NCBI GenBank assembly: GCA_902780695.1
Contig: CACZGM010000046.1
Span: 18,271-55,944, forward strand
Reading direction: 5' to 3'
Source of the DNA: an uncultured Ruminococcus sp.
GTDB lineage: Bacteria > Bacillota > Clostridia > Oscillospirales > Ruminococcaceae
Length of the DNA: 37,674 nt
Part shown: positions 24,588-32,717 of the stretch, piece after piece
How the letters are laid out: every line of letters begins with the position of its first letter
How positions within the stretch are numbered: the stretch's first letter is position 1
Made by a program: the position numbers and the translations under genes
The notes under the pieces: model-generated
The model's input: the letters and a program-made list of their open reading frames with translations, nothing else
Databases searched by the model: none
Told to the model about the DNA's origin: nothing

Positions 24588-26537
24588 TTATTCACCTCCT
24601 AAAAATCTCACGCATAGCATCGTTATATCGTCAGACTGTTCGGCGCCGTTCGTGAACTTTGTGACATCGGCTGTCACCATGTCACAGACAGGTTCGACAA
24701 TGCCGTTTGCAGCCGAGGGTGCAGGATAATTGCTGCCGAATGACAGCAGTTTTATCAGCCTGTCCTCACCGTACTGTTCCTCGTCCTTGTCCATAGCTTC
24801 GGTAACACCGTCCGTGTAGAGATACAGCATATCACCCTTTTCAAGCTGCAAGGTCTGCTCTTTATAACGGATTCCGTCCATTCCGGCGAGCATCAGACCG
24901 GGCTTTAATACCACATACTCGGCTTTGCCGCCGCGTATCAGCACAGGCGGATTGTGTCCCGCGTTCGCCACGCGCACAAGTCCCGTTTTCAGATCGAGAT
25001 AACCCAGCCACGCGGTCACGAACATCTCCGCCTCATTGCCGTCGCAGAGCTTTTCGTTTGCGATGCTGAACACCTCCGCGGGCGGCAGTCCGCTCTCGGC
25101 AAGGCTCTTGATAATAGTTTTTGAAGTCATCATGAACATCGCGCCGGGTATGCTCTTACCGGAGACATCTGCTATCAGGAAGCCGAGAGTATGATCTCCC
25201 AGCATATAGAAGTCGTAGAAATCTCCGCCGACCTCTTTCGCTGCGTTCATGCTTGCAAACAGCTCAAATTCCTTTCTTTCGGGGAACGGCGGGAACACAT
25301 TCGGAAGCGCAGAGCTTTGTATAGCCTTTGCTACTGCGAGATCTTCATCTATTCGTGCCGCAGCTTCAGCAATATAATCTTTCAGCTTATCGACCGTCGC
25401 GTTAATGTCGTCAGAGAGCGTGTTAAATTCACGGGAATCGCGCACATCGACCTTTTCTTCAAGGTCGCCGCTCGTTATAGCGGCAAGAGAAGCATTGACA
25501 GTATCGAGCTTTTTTACCATTTTGCGTTTGATAAGTGAGTGCAGAACGATAAACAGGACTGTAAACACTATTATTTCGATCAGAACTATAAATGTGATCG
25601 TGCTGTTTGGCTGTGAAAATGCTTCAGACATAGGATACAGGCATATATAATAGACACATCCGTCAACATCGCTCAAAAAGTAGTAATATTCCTCACCCCA
25701 GAATGTCCCGGAATCTGCCAGACATCTGACATCAATACCCTCAGGTGCATAAGCATCAAGGCCGTGTTCTATCTGAAGAATGTATGATCCCGCTCTTTCA
25801 TCAGTACCGTTGATATATCCGTCAAGCAACTCGGTGTTGGGGAAGGGCTCATAGGTGTGACTATTTCCGAAGGAGCTAATGATCGTATGGTCATTACCGA
25901 TAATTACAGTCCCTCCGGTAAGACCGATACGACGGTTGCTAGCCATTAAGTTGCCCTCGATTATCAGGTTCTGATGATACCATTCCGGTGTGTAGGCTGC
26001 GACACAGAATATATCGGGATAATCCACACAAGTCGTCGCCACATAATATACGTCCATTTTTCCGTCCAGGGTTTTCAACGGATTATTGCTTATTTCACAA
26101 AGCATCCCGCCTTCAAACAATACGTTTCCTGCCGCGATCTCGTTTAAAACCACATCCATAAGGACACTGACGCCCTCTATATCTCTCACGTTTTTTCCGA
26201 TAAATTCTTCATTGCCGGAAATAAAGATCGTCCCGTCCGCGTGAGTGTAATATGTGTAATTTACGCCCGCAAGGCTGTTATATGCGGCTTCCTCTCCCTC
26301 ATTGATATATTTGTCCAGCAAATCATATGTATTATTTATCAAAGGGGCCTGGGCTTTACTCATCAGCTCTACCCGTATGTCACTTCCCGCTGTATAGAGT
26401 ATCCGGCCAGCCGATTCAAGTGCAAAATAAGCGAGCAGGCCATACGTTACTGTTGATGATACGATAAATGCGATAAAAACCGCGATAAACAGCCTTACGG
26501 TTATTATCCGCGAAAGCTTTTGCTTCTTCTTTCCCAT
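24588..26537 (-). CDS. SpoIIE/RsbU-type PP2C phosphatase with extracytoplasmic sensor and HAMP
   Basis: Membrane sensor phosphatase, 649 aa, expected to reactivate the STAS antagonist. A transmembrane segment (about 14-38) is followed by a roughly 265-residue extracytoplasmic domain of Cache-like character, a second transmembrane segment (about 308-335), a HAMP-like linker (VNASLAAITSGDLEEKVDVR, about 345-365), a coiled coil and the SpoIIE domain (about 405-649) with GGDFYDF, IADVSGKSIPGAM, NAGHNPP and SDDITMLCVRFLGGE. The ATG follows AGGAG. The order STAS-phosphatase-kinase is a complete partner-switching set, and the location inside a peptide export operon suggests that an external cue controls it. 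Confidence 0.93.
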   Translation of the reverse strand: MGKKKQKLSRIITVRLFIAVFIAFIVSSTVTYGLLAYFALESAGRILYTAGSDIRVELMSKAQAPLINNTYDLLDKYINEGEEAAYNSLAGVNYTYYTHADGTIFISGNEEFIGKNVRDIEGVSVLMDVVLNEIAAGNVLFEGGMLCEISNNPLKTLDGKMDVYYVATTCVDYPDIFCVAAYTPEWYHQNLIIEGNLMASNRRIGLTGGTVIIGNDHTIISSFGNSHTYEPFPNTELLDGYINGTDERAGSYILQIEHGLDAYAPEGIDVRCLADSGTFWGEEYYYFLSDVDGCVYYICLYPMSEAFSQPNSTITFIVLIEIIVFTVLFIVLHSLIKRKMVKKLDTVNASLAAITSGDLEEKVDVRDSREFNTLSDDINATVDKLKDYIAEAAARIDEDLAVAKAIQSSALPNVFPPFPERKEFELFASMNAAKEVGGDFYDFYMLGDHTLGFLIADVSGKSIPGAMFMMTSKTIIKSLAESGLPPAEVFSIANEKLCDGNEAEMFVTAWLGYLDLKTGLVRVANAGHNPPVLIRGGKAEYVVLKPGLMLAGMDGIRYKEQTLQLEKGDMLYLYTDGVTEAMDKDEEQYGEDRLIKLLSFGSNYPAPSAANGIVEPVCDMVTADVTKFTNGAEQSDDITMLCVRFLGGE

Positions 26538-26548
26538 ATCAGCTCCTA

Positions 26549-26851
26549 TTACGCCTTTTCGATGTCGAGCACATCAGCCATTCCGGTGAAAGTAAAAACA
26601 TCCATAACAGCCGGTGTAACATTTATGATCTTCATGCTGCCCTGCTTCTTCATCACCTTAGCGGAGGAGAGCAGAACACGCAGTCCTGCCGATGCCATAT
26701 ATTCGAGATCCGCAAAATCGAATACAAGTTCGGTAACGCCGCCTATGTTATTCTTTACCGCTTTTTCAAGTTCCGGCGCAGAAGTAGTTCCGAGTTTTCC
26801 CTCCGCTGTTATTGTGAGCTTTGTTCCGTCTTTGATTGCATTTAATGTCAT
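26549..26851 (-). CDS. STAS-domain anti-sigma factor antagonist (RsbV/SpoIIAA-like)
   Basis: Single STAS domain, 100 aa, normal size for the family. It would bind the RsbW-like kinase when unphosphorylated and release that kinase's target. The phospho-acceptor loop reads YMASAGLRVL; Ser54 is at the position phosphorylated in RsbV/SpoIIAA, although the usual preceding Asp is Ala and the following Ser/Thr is Ala. ADLEYMASAGLRVLLSS and the ending TGMADVLDIEKA are otherwise typical. AAAGGA lies before the ATG. It lies between the third precursor-like gene and the sensor phosphatase with short gaps. Confidence 0.93.
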   Translation of the reverse strand: MTLNAIKDGTKLTITAEGKLGTTSAPELEKAVKNNIGGVTELVFDFADLEYMASAGLRVLLSSAKVMKKQGSMKIINVTPAVMDVFTFTGMADVLDIEKA

Positions 26852-26869
26852 AGTTATTCTTTCCTTTCA

Positions 26870-27307
26870 TTATAATTTCTTGTAAATACTGCTCTTCGAG
26901 ATATTATTTGAGGCAGGAGCGATACCCTTGCCGACTATCGAGCTTTTGGGCAGATCATTATTTGCACTTACAATACCGCCGCCAATTATGGACGAACTCT
27001 TTATGCTTCCCGTGCTTCCGGCTGTCTGTGTGGTGCTGCTGCCGTTGCCGAAAATGCTGTCGAACAGGTCGCTTAACCATTTTCCGAAATCGAACGCACC
27101 GCCTGAAACAGCTTCGACCGCATCATCGTCAAGCTCGCCTTCGCCCTGACATTTCGAGATAAAGAAATTGCGAATCTCGCTGTCCGTGGCGGAGCAGCCA
27201 TACTGCTTAGCCAGATCCTCAAGCGAACCTGTTCCGGAGGCTTTCACAAATTCCGCCATATTGTCGCGGTCGGACATTACCTTAGTGTACATTTCTTCAA
27301 GTGTCAT
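26870..27307 (-). CDS. Double-glycine leader precursor-like protein with long repetitive C-terminus
   Basis: Protein of 145 aa that looks like an export substrate. Residues 1-70 form a Nif11-like leader ending in GELDDDAVEAVSGG, the cleavage signal for C39-type exporters. The remaining 75 residues start with an amphipathic segment (AFDFGKWLSDLFDSIFGNG) and continue as Ser/Gly/Asn-rich sequence. The latter contains a degenerate 17-residue repeat, KSSSIIGGGIVSANNDLP then KSSIVGKGIAPASNNIS, and a third partial unit KSSIYKKL. The presumed mature part has no Cys, so thioether rings are excluded. AAAGGAAG precedes the ATG. It sits between the second exporter and the STAS gene. It could be a secreted peptide, a signal or a surface-acting factor. 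Confidence 0.78.
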   Translation of the reverse strand: MTLEEMYTKVMSDRDNMAEFVKASGTGSLEDLAKQYGCSATDSEIRNFFISKCQGEGELDDDAVEAVSGGAFDFGKWLSDLFDSIFGNGSSTTQTAGSTGSIKSSSIIGGGIVSANNDLPKSSIVGKGIAPASNNISKSSIYKKL

Positions 27308-27326
27308 ATTATCTTCCTTTCATTTA

Positions 27327-29510
27327 TCATGCATCGACTCTCTGCCGTTCGACAAGCTCCGCGAAAAAGCCATTCGCTGCGATAAGCTCGTCGTAACTGC
27401 CGTCCTCGATGATCTTGCCTTTGTCAAGAACTATTATTCTGTCGCACTGCTTTATCGTTGAAAGCCTGTGAGCGATAACGATTCTGGTGCATTTCAACTT
27501 TTCGAGCGATTCCGAAACTGTTTTTTGCGTAATGTTGTCAAGTGCGCTCGTTGCCTCGTCGAACATCAGTATTCTCGGCTTCGGAGCTATCGCGCGGGCT
27601 ATCAGAAGCCTCTGCCGCTGTCCGCCGGAGATACCGCCCTGCCCTTCGGAGATCAGTGTGAACATTCCCATAGGCATAGAGCGTATGTCGTCAGCAAAAC
27701 CCGCCATTTCCGCGGCTTCCCACGCTTCATCGAGCGTCAGACGCGGGTTCGTGATAACTATGTTGGAATAGATATCGCCGGTGAACAGCTTTCCCGACTG
27801 CATCACCGTGCCGATCCTGCGGCGCAGCGATTTCAGGTCCATTCGCTCGATGTCCCTGCCGTCGTAGAAGACGCCGCCGCGCTGCGGCTTCTCGAAGCCC
27901 AGCATTACGCGCATAAGCGTTGACTTGCCGGAGCCCGTCTTTCCGCATATTGCCACATACTGTCCGGGCGATATCTTCAGCGAAACGCCGTCAAGCACAT
28001 TCGGCATATTCTCGTTGTAGGAGAATGTCACGTTGTTCAGCTCTATACCGCCCATTAAGCGCTCCACGACCTGTTTTTCCTCAGCGACCTCAGGTTCCGC
28101 GTCAAGTATCGGGCGTGCCATTTCAAGTATCGGTTTTATCTTCGCAGCCGATAATGCTATCCCCGCAAGCGCCGTAAACGCACCGGAAACCATGCCATAA
28201 GCGACATTGAACGCGTAGAATTCCGATACGGAAACCCCGCTTTTAACAGCCATGTAATATATGATTATCGTTCCTATCAGCGAGATAGCCGTTGTGAATA
28301 CCGCGTTTACTTTAAGGAACGTCGGCGGATCATAAAGCAGCTTCGCACTCTTTGTGTAGGCGTTACCCCATCGGGCGAAAGCACGCTTTTCCGCACCGGA
28401 CAGCTTTATCTTCTGTATTCCCGAAATAAGCGCATAGCTCATACCGCTTTCTTTTGACGCAAGCTCCATCTGCCGCTGTGAAATGCGTATCTGCAATATC
28501 GCCGATACTGCAGATATGATGACTGTCGAGATTATCACTATCAGAGCAGGCGTTATGAGTGCCGGAGCATACGCGAATATCTGTGATATGTACGCGAGCG
28601 AAAAAAGCGAAGTAAGACCTGTAGTCAGCACTATGTCAAGCAGCTGCTCAACAAGCGTCTTTATGTATTGCGAACGGTTTGCAAGCTCGCCGGAGCCGTA
28701 TTGTTTGAAGAAGCTCGCCGGAAGCGCAAGCATTCGCATCATCGCCGCAGCTTCGACAGATACGCTCAGCCTTGTTGTGAGCCGCGACATAAGCATTGAT
28801 TTCACCGTTCCGAGCAGCATCGAGCTCAGCGATACACACACAATGAATACCGCGATAGCCGCGAGCCCCTTTACAGATCCCGAATTCAGTACGTCAGAGA
28901 ACAGCATTTCGTTGAGCTTCGGCGTAAGTAACCCTATCAGCGTGACCGCCGTCGTAGCGATAGTGACGAGCGCCACATCTGCGGGACGAATGTTATCGAC
29001 AATGTACCGCAGCAATCCCGGAATCCCGATCTTCGTTGAAGGGAACGGCTTGTAAAATGCGATAGCTTCTTTGTCTATCAGCTTTTCCGTCTTACGGTTC
29101 AGCATAACACGCTTGTCGGTCTTCGCGTCGTAATAGCTGTAATGCGTCATTCCCGTCGGTATAAGTGCGACAATGCTGCCGTCTTCTTTCAGGTTACCGA
29201 TCATAGGCCCTGAAGCGTCCTTGTACCAGCCCTTTTCGAGCGTTACGTTCCTTCTCATTATCCCATGCGGACGGAGCAGGAATTCAAGTGTGTCGTTCAT
29301 GTCCGTCATGCTGTCCGGCACTTCGCGCGGTCTGATGTGAAAACATTTCAGTATCTCGCCGATAGCGTCGGTAGCCGCCTGCCGCTGATCGTTCATAGCT
29401 GCAGACAAGCGCTTGCCCATGATAACTCCGGCTATCTTCACAAACGAGTCCTCAAAGACCTCGTTGTCGGTGCGCATTCTGTCTTTTATCTGTTCGTCAA
29501 ACCAACCCAT
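27327..29510 (-). CDS. NHLM-type bacteriocin ABC transporter, permease/ATP-binding (no peptidase)
   Basis: Fused ABC exporter of 727 aa: an N-terminal cytoplasmic domain of about 150 residues with no C39 motifs, a six-helix type I exporter membrane domain (about 165-450) and a C-terminal ATPase with Walker A GKTGSGKST, signature ISGGQRQR and Walker B ILMFDEATSALD. This layout fits the second ABC protein of NHLM (nitrile hydratase leader microcin) export cassettes, which pairs with a peptidase-bearing partner, here encoded immediately upstream (15-nt gap). AGGAGAG precedes the ATG. Likely role is export of the leader-bearing peptides of this operon. Confidence 0.9.
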   Translation of the reverse strand: MGWFDEQIKDRMRTDNEVFEDSFVKIAGVIMGKRLSAAMNDQRQAATDAIGEILKCFHIRPREVPDSMTDMNDTLEFLLRPHGIMRRNVTLEKGWYKDASGPMIGNLKEDGSIVALIPTGMTHYSYYDAKTDKRVMLNRKTEKLIDKEAIAFYKPFPSTKIGIPGLLRYIVDNIRPADVALVTIATTAVTLIGLLTPKLNEMLFSDVLNSGSVKGLAAIAVFIVCVSLSSMLLGTVKSMLMSRLTTRLSVSVEAAAMMRMLALPASFFKQYGSGELANRSQYIKTLVEQLLDIVLTTGLTSLFSLAYISQIFAYAPALITPALIVIISTVIISAVSAILQIRISQRQMELASKESGMSYALISGIQKIKLSGAEKRAFARWGNAYTKSAKLLYDPPTFLKVNAVFTTAISLIGTIIIYYMAVKSGVSVSEFYAFNVAYGMVSGAFTALAGIALSAAKIKPILEMARPILDAEPEVAEEKQVVERLMGGIELNNVTFSYNENMPNVLDGVSLKISPGQYVAICGKTGSGKSTLMRVMLGFEKPQRGGVFYDGRDIERMDLKSLRRRIGTVMQSGKLFTGDIYSNIVITNPRLTLDEAWEAAEMAGFADDIRSMPMGMFTLISEGQGGISGGQRQRLLIARAIAPKPRILMFDEATSALDNITQKTVSESLEKLKCTRIVIAHRLSTIKQCDRIIVLDKGKIIEDGSYDELIAANGFFAELVERQRVDA

Positions 29511-29525
29511 TTATACGCATCTCTC

Positions 29526-31703
29526 CTACTCTGATGTTACCAGCTTAGTGTAAGCTCCGTCAAGTTTCATCAGTTCTTCATGCGTTCCGCGCTCAACAAC
29601 TTTTCCGTGATCGAAAACGATTATCTCATCGCAGTCGCGTATCGTCGAAAGCCTGTGTGCGATAACGATGCAGGTGATGTCGCGCTGCTTGACCGCGTTC
29701 ACGACCTCATACTCGGTCTTTGCGTCAAGCGCCGAGGTAGCCTCGTCCATGACGATTATCGTGGGATCCTGTGCGAGGACACGGGCAATTTCCAGTCTCT
29801 GCCGCTGACCGCCGGAGAAGTCACGTCCGCCCTCGGTCAGCTTATAACGGTAACCGCCCTCGCGCTGCATTATGTCATCGTGTATCTGCGCGTCGCGGGC
29901 AGCCATCATCATTTCGTAGTCCTCTATGGTGTTGTCCCACATCTTGATATTATTTTCAATTGTATCTTCAAACAGCGTGATATCCTGATCGACAACCGCG
30001 ACCGAACCTGTGAACACGCTGCGATTTATCTCGTTTATGTGCTTGCCGTCAAAAAGGATCTCTCCTTCCCACGGCTGATAAAGTCCGGAGATCAGCTTTG
30101 CCAGTGTCGATTTGCCGCAGCCGGACGCTCCGACAAACGCAACTCTGCTGCCCGTTTCGAGCTTCATGCTGAAATTCTCGATGAGCGGCGGTGAAAGTCT
30201 TGAATACCCGAATGTAACATTTTTCAGCTCGACAGTTCCGGAAAGCTTTTCATAGTCCGCATCCTCGTCGATCTCGTCTGTGATCTCAACGTCCGTCGGG
30301 TAATTCATGACGTCCTCGACACGCTCCATTTCGGTCCGCAGCTCCTGAAACTGCTGACCCGCAGAGATAAGCGTCTGCGCAGGCTGCATGAATGAGCCAA
30401 GGAAGCCCTGGAAAGCCATGACCATACCGACCGTGAACTCGCCCGTCATACACAGGTACACGCCGAGTATCAGAACCGCCGTGTTCGCAAGCTCGGTCAG
30501 CACAGGCGGTATCAGTCCGAGGTAGCCGTTTATGCGTTCAAAGCGTACATTCTGCGTATTCACGCTTGCCTGATAGCCTGACCATTTCTCGAAAAATCCG
30601 TTTTCCGCGCCGCTCGCCTTGATAGTCTCTATCATTTCTATACCGCTGACTGTAGCAGATGCCAGCTTTCCTGCGTCGCGCATCATAACACGCGTAAGGT
30701 TTACACGCTTGTTTGAGATAATACGCGAAACGAACACCTGTCCGATGATCGAAACAATGCCGACTGCCGTTAAAAGCAGTGAATAGCGTATCATCACGAC
30801 AAGATAGAATATCAGCATCGCTGTCTGCAACACAAGCGGAGCAAGTGTGTTCACAAGTTGTTCCGCGATAGTCGCGTTGGAAGCCTGACGCTGCTGTATG
30901 TCGCCCGCCATGCGCTGTGAAAAGAACTTCATCGGAAGTCTTAATACCTTCCACATATATGAAGTGTTGCCGACAGCCGCCATTTTGCCGTTTATTTTCA
31001 GCGAATATATCGCATGGATCCAGGCAGCCGCGACCTGAACCACGGAAAGTCCTGTAAGTCCGATCAGAAACGGCAGCAGCCAGTCCGCGTCATATCCGGT
31101 CAGCAATTGATCTATAAAAACGCGCGAAAAACCGGACAGTATGATTCCGGTTATCGAAGCTATGAGTGTTGTGAGCGACACGAACGCTACCGCCGCGGAC
31201 GCGCCCTGCAAGCGGCTCTTGGCAAATTGCAGTATGCTTTTCGGCTTGCCGGAAGGCTCGAAGCTCTCAGTCGGCTCGAACATAAGGCAGATTCCGGTAT
31301 ATCCCTCGTCGAAAGTCTCAAATGGTATTACCACATTACCGCGGGCGGGATCGTTTATGTAAACCTTGTTGCCCTTGAAGCCGTTGAGCACGATAAAGTG
31401 GTTGAACTCCCAGTGCGCGATCATCGGAAAGGTTCCCACTGATTTCAGACTTTCGGGATTGTATCGGTACGCCGCCGCTTTGAGTCCGTAGCTCCGCGCG
31501 GCTTTGAGTATATTCTTCGCGTTCGAGCCGTCCCGCGACACTCCGCAGTCCTCACGCACCTGTTCGAGAGGTATCCACTTCCCGTAGTACGCGAGTATCA
31601 TATCGAGCGAAGCCGCACCGCATTCGAGCGTTTCCATCTGCATGACAACCGGAACTTTTGCCACGCCCTTTGTTATCGGCTTTTTTACTGATCTTTCAGA
31701 CAT
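29526..31703 (-). CDS. NHLM-type ABC exporter with C39 peptidase domain
   Basis: Peptidase-ABC exporter of 725 aa that removes double-glycine leaders and exports the mature peptide. The N-terminal C39 domain has Cys28 (LECGAASLDMILAYYG), His102 (HWEFNHFIVLNG) and Asp118 (INDPARG). A six-helix membrane domain (about 165-450) and ATPase follow, with Walker A GASGCGKST, signature FSGGQRQR and IIVMDEATSALD. I chose ATG 31703 with GAGGG 8 nt upstream; an in-frame TTG at 31718 overlaps the previous stop. Substrates in the operon carry matching GG leaders. It is preceded by a minimal HlyD-like gene (11 nt gap). Confidence 0.93.
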   Translation of the reverse strand: MSERSVKKPITKGVAKVPVVMQMETLECGAASLDMILAYYGKWIPLEQVREDCGVSRDGSNAKNILKAARSYGLKAAAYRYNPESLKSVGTFPMIAHWEFNHFIVLNGFKGNKVYINDPARGNVVIPFETFDEGYTGICLMFEPTESFEPSGKPKSILQFAKSRLQGASAAVAFVSLTTLIASITGIILSGFSRVFIDQLLTGYDADWLLPFLIGLTGLSVVQVAAAWIHAIYSLKINGKMAAVGNTSYMWKVLRLPMKFFSQRMAGDIQQRQASNATIAEQLVNTLAPLVLQTAMLIFYLVVMIRYSLLLTAVGIVSIIGQVFVSRIISNKRVNLTRVMMRDAGKLASATVSGIEMIETIKASGAENGFFEKWSGYQASVNTQNVRFERINGYLGLIPPVLTELANTAVLILGVYLCMTGEFTVGMVMAFQGFLGSFMQPAQTLISAGQQFQELRTEMERVEDVMNYPTDVEITDEIDEDADYEKLSGTVELKNVTFGYSRLSPPLIENFSMKLETGSRVAFVGASGCGKSTLAKLISGLYQPWEGEILFDGKHINEINRSVFTGSVAVVDQDITLFEDTIENNIKMWDNTIEDYEMMMAARDAQIHDDIMQREGGYRYKLTEGGRDFSGGQRQRLEIARVLAQDPTIIVMDEATSALDAKTEYEVVNAVKQRDITCIVIAHRLSTIRDCDEIIVFDHGKVVERGTHEELMKLDGAYTKLVTSE

Positions 31704-31714
31704 TGAAAAAGCCC

Positions 31715-31942
31715 TCAATTCATGATAAATGTTATGGGTGCAACGGTTTTCGTAGTTCCGTCCTCGTTATGTACCTCTACCTCTCCGAAGATGCTCCATA
31801 CTACCGCGCCGACAAGCAGCAGAACAATAGCTGTCAGCGTTATCCACACGCTCGGTGTGGTAACACGGATATAGTCGTCGAGCTTTTCCGGCGACGATAC
31901 TTTGTCAAGGCTTTTCTGTCTGAAGATACTGTTATTTTCCAT
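31715..31942 (-). CDS. Minimal HlyD-like protein of the NHLM export system
   Basis: Protein of 75 aa with one transmembrane segment (about 32-52, SVWITLTAIVLLLVGAVVW). Its N-terminus (SIFRQKSLDKVSSPEKLDDYIRVTTPSVW) matches the start of NHLM system secretion (HlyD-family) proteins, which normally continue for several hundred residues outside the membrane. Here the gene stops after about 20 extracytoplasmic residues (GEVEVHNEDGTTKTVAP), with no continuing frame seen after the stop. Either it is a reduced but working adaptor, as a Gram-positive needs no periplasmic bridge, or a truncation. AAGGAG lies before the ATG. Direct linkage to the C39 exporter supports a role in export. Confidence 0.72.
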   Translation of the reverse strand: MENNSIFRQKSLDKVSSPEKLDDYIRVTTPSVWITLTAIVLLLVGAVVWSIFGEVEVHNEDGTTKTVAPITFIMN

Positions 31943-31968
31943 TTTGGATTCTCCTTAAAGCGTGCCGT

Positions 31969-31997
31969 GCAAAGGCCCCGGAAACCGGAGCCTTTGC
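31969..31997 (-). other. Strong hairpin between precursor and exporter genes
   Basis: GCAAAGGC (31969-31976) pairs with GCCTTTGC (31990-31997) and CCGG with CCGG inside, separated by one mismatch; the loop is three bases. No T-run follows on the - strand. Its position, 66 nt after the intact precursor stop and 26 nt before the HlyD-like gene, suits an mRNA-processing or stabilising element that keeps the precursor transcript in excess; partial termination is another option. Confidence 0.65.
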
Positions 31998-32061
31998 GTG
32001 TGTGTAATTCTAAGTATGTGTAGCGGATTACATTCGGTTCATTCAATGGCTTTTGCGGATA

Positions 32062-32316
32062 TTAGCCGTGACCGAACAGCCACTTAACAAAGCCCCACCA
32101 GTCTCCACCAGCGACAGCTTCTGCTGCTTCATCGGAAAGCTCGCCCTCTGCTTCTGCCTGTGCCTGAATAGCCTTACCGAAATCCTCAACCGTTCCGTCA
32201 ACATCATACTTCTTGAGGAAAGCTGCGAGAGAGTCCTTGTCCTTGATCGCTTTCAGCGCTGCCTGAAGCTCTGCCGAACCCTCGATCTCCTTGATAAAAT
32301 CCTGTATAGTTTTCAT
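32062..32316 (-). CDS. Nif11-like double-glycine precursor peptide (intact)
   Basis: Precursor of 84 aa. The leader (MKTIQDFIKEIEGSAELQAA ... GELSDEAAEAVAGG, residues 1-71) resembles Nif11-type bacteriocin leaders and ends with a GG cleavage site. The predicted mature peptide is only 13 residues, DWWGFVKWLFGHG, rich in Trp/Phe, with no Cys, Ser or Thr, so lanthionine or thiazole chemistry is not possible on it. AAAGGAG lies 7 nt before ATG 32316; an in-frame upstream start at 32346 would fall in the leader hairpin. A second copy with a nonsense codon lies 334 bp upstream. Cleavage and export by the C39 exporter encoded downstream is likely. Activity (antimicrobial or signal) is unknown. Confidence 0.85.
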   Translation of the reverse strand: MKTIQDFIKEIEGSAELQAALKAIKDKDSLAAFLKKYDVDGTVEDFGKAIQAQAEAEGELSDEAAEAVAGGDWWGFVKWLFGHG

Positions 32317-32380
32317 ACGAAAACTCCTTTCCGCCCGTTCGGGCAATTTGATTCATTTAACCGCCACCCGCGGCTTATGA
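32317..32380 (-). promoter_or_regulatory. Duplicated 5' UTR hairpins, copy 2 (before the intact precursor)
   Basis: On the - strand GCCC-GAAC-GGGC forms a hairpin just before GGAAAGGAG, and a GCCGC...GGCGG hairpin lies about 20 nt further upstream. The same arrangement precedes the broken precursor (32651-32710). The small hairpin differs at one base pair, a C-G here for a T-A there, so pairing is kept. Confidence 0.6.
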
Positions 32381-32395
32381 ACGTTTCCGGCAATA

Positions 32396-32650
32396 TCAGC
32401 AATGGAATAACTTCTTAAATGCATCTATGATCCAGCCGCCGCCTGCAACAGCTTCTGCTGCGTCGTCAGAAAGCTCGCGCTCTGCCCCGGTCTTTGTCTT
32501 TATTGCTTACGCAAACTGATCAACCGTAACATCAATATTCTGTTCTTTGAGGAATGCTACCAGAGCGTCTTTATCCTTGATTGTCTTGATCTCGTTCTGT
32601 AATTCAGCAGACTCGTTGATCTCCCTGATGAAGTCTTCGATAGTTTTCAT
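32396..32650 (-). pseudogene. Nif11-like precursor gene broken by an in-frame TAA
   Basis: The frame from ATG 32650, after the same AAAGGAG ribosome binding site, reads MKTIEDFIREINESAELQNE and so on, closely matching the intact precursor. At codon 48 it hits TAA (32509-32507 on the - strand), where the intact copy has a Lys codon. After the stop the same frame resumes AIKTKTGAERELSDDAAEAV, AGG, and a 13-residue core GWIIDAFKKLFHC before the final TGA. Total length, 84 codons, is identical to the intact gene. A single A-to-T change from a Lys AAA codon explains the stop. Neither half alone carries both leader and core, so it should not give an exported product unless the stop is read through. 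Confidence 0.85.
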
Positions 32651-32710
32651 ACGAAAACTCCTTTCCGCTCTTTCGAGCAATTTGTTTGCATAAACCGCCG
32701 TCTGCGGCTT
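32651..32710 (-). promoter_or_regulatory. Duplicated 5' UTR hairpins, copy 1 (before the broken precursor)
   Basis: On the - strand GCTC-GAAA-GAGC (32675-32678 with 32667-32670) stands just before GGAAAGGAG, and a CCGC...GCGG hairpin (32704-32707 with 32695-32698) lies upstream. It is homologous to the stretch at 32317-32380, with a compensatory change in the small hairpin. Confidence 0.6.
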
Positions 32711-32717
32711 ATGGCCA

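Noticed and set aside
32062-32650. Lanthipeptide or thiopeptide precursors
   Set aside because: The intact 13-residue core has no Cys, Ser or Thr, and no LanM, LanB/C, YcaO or radical SAM gene is present in the window.
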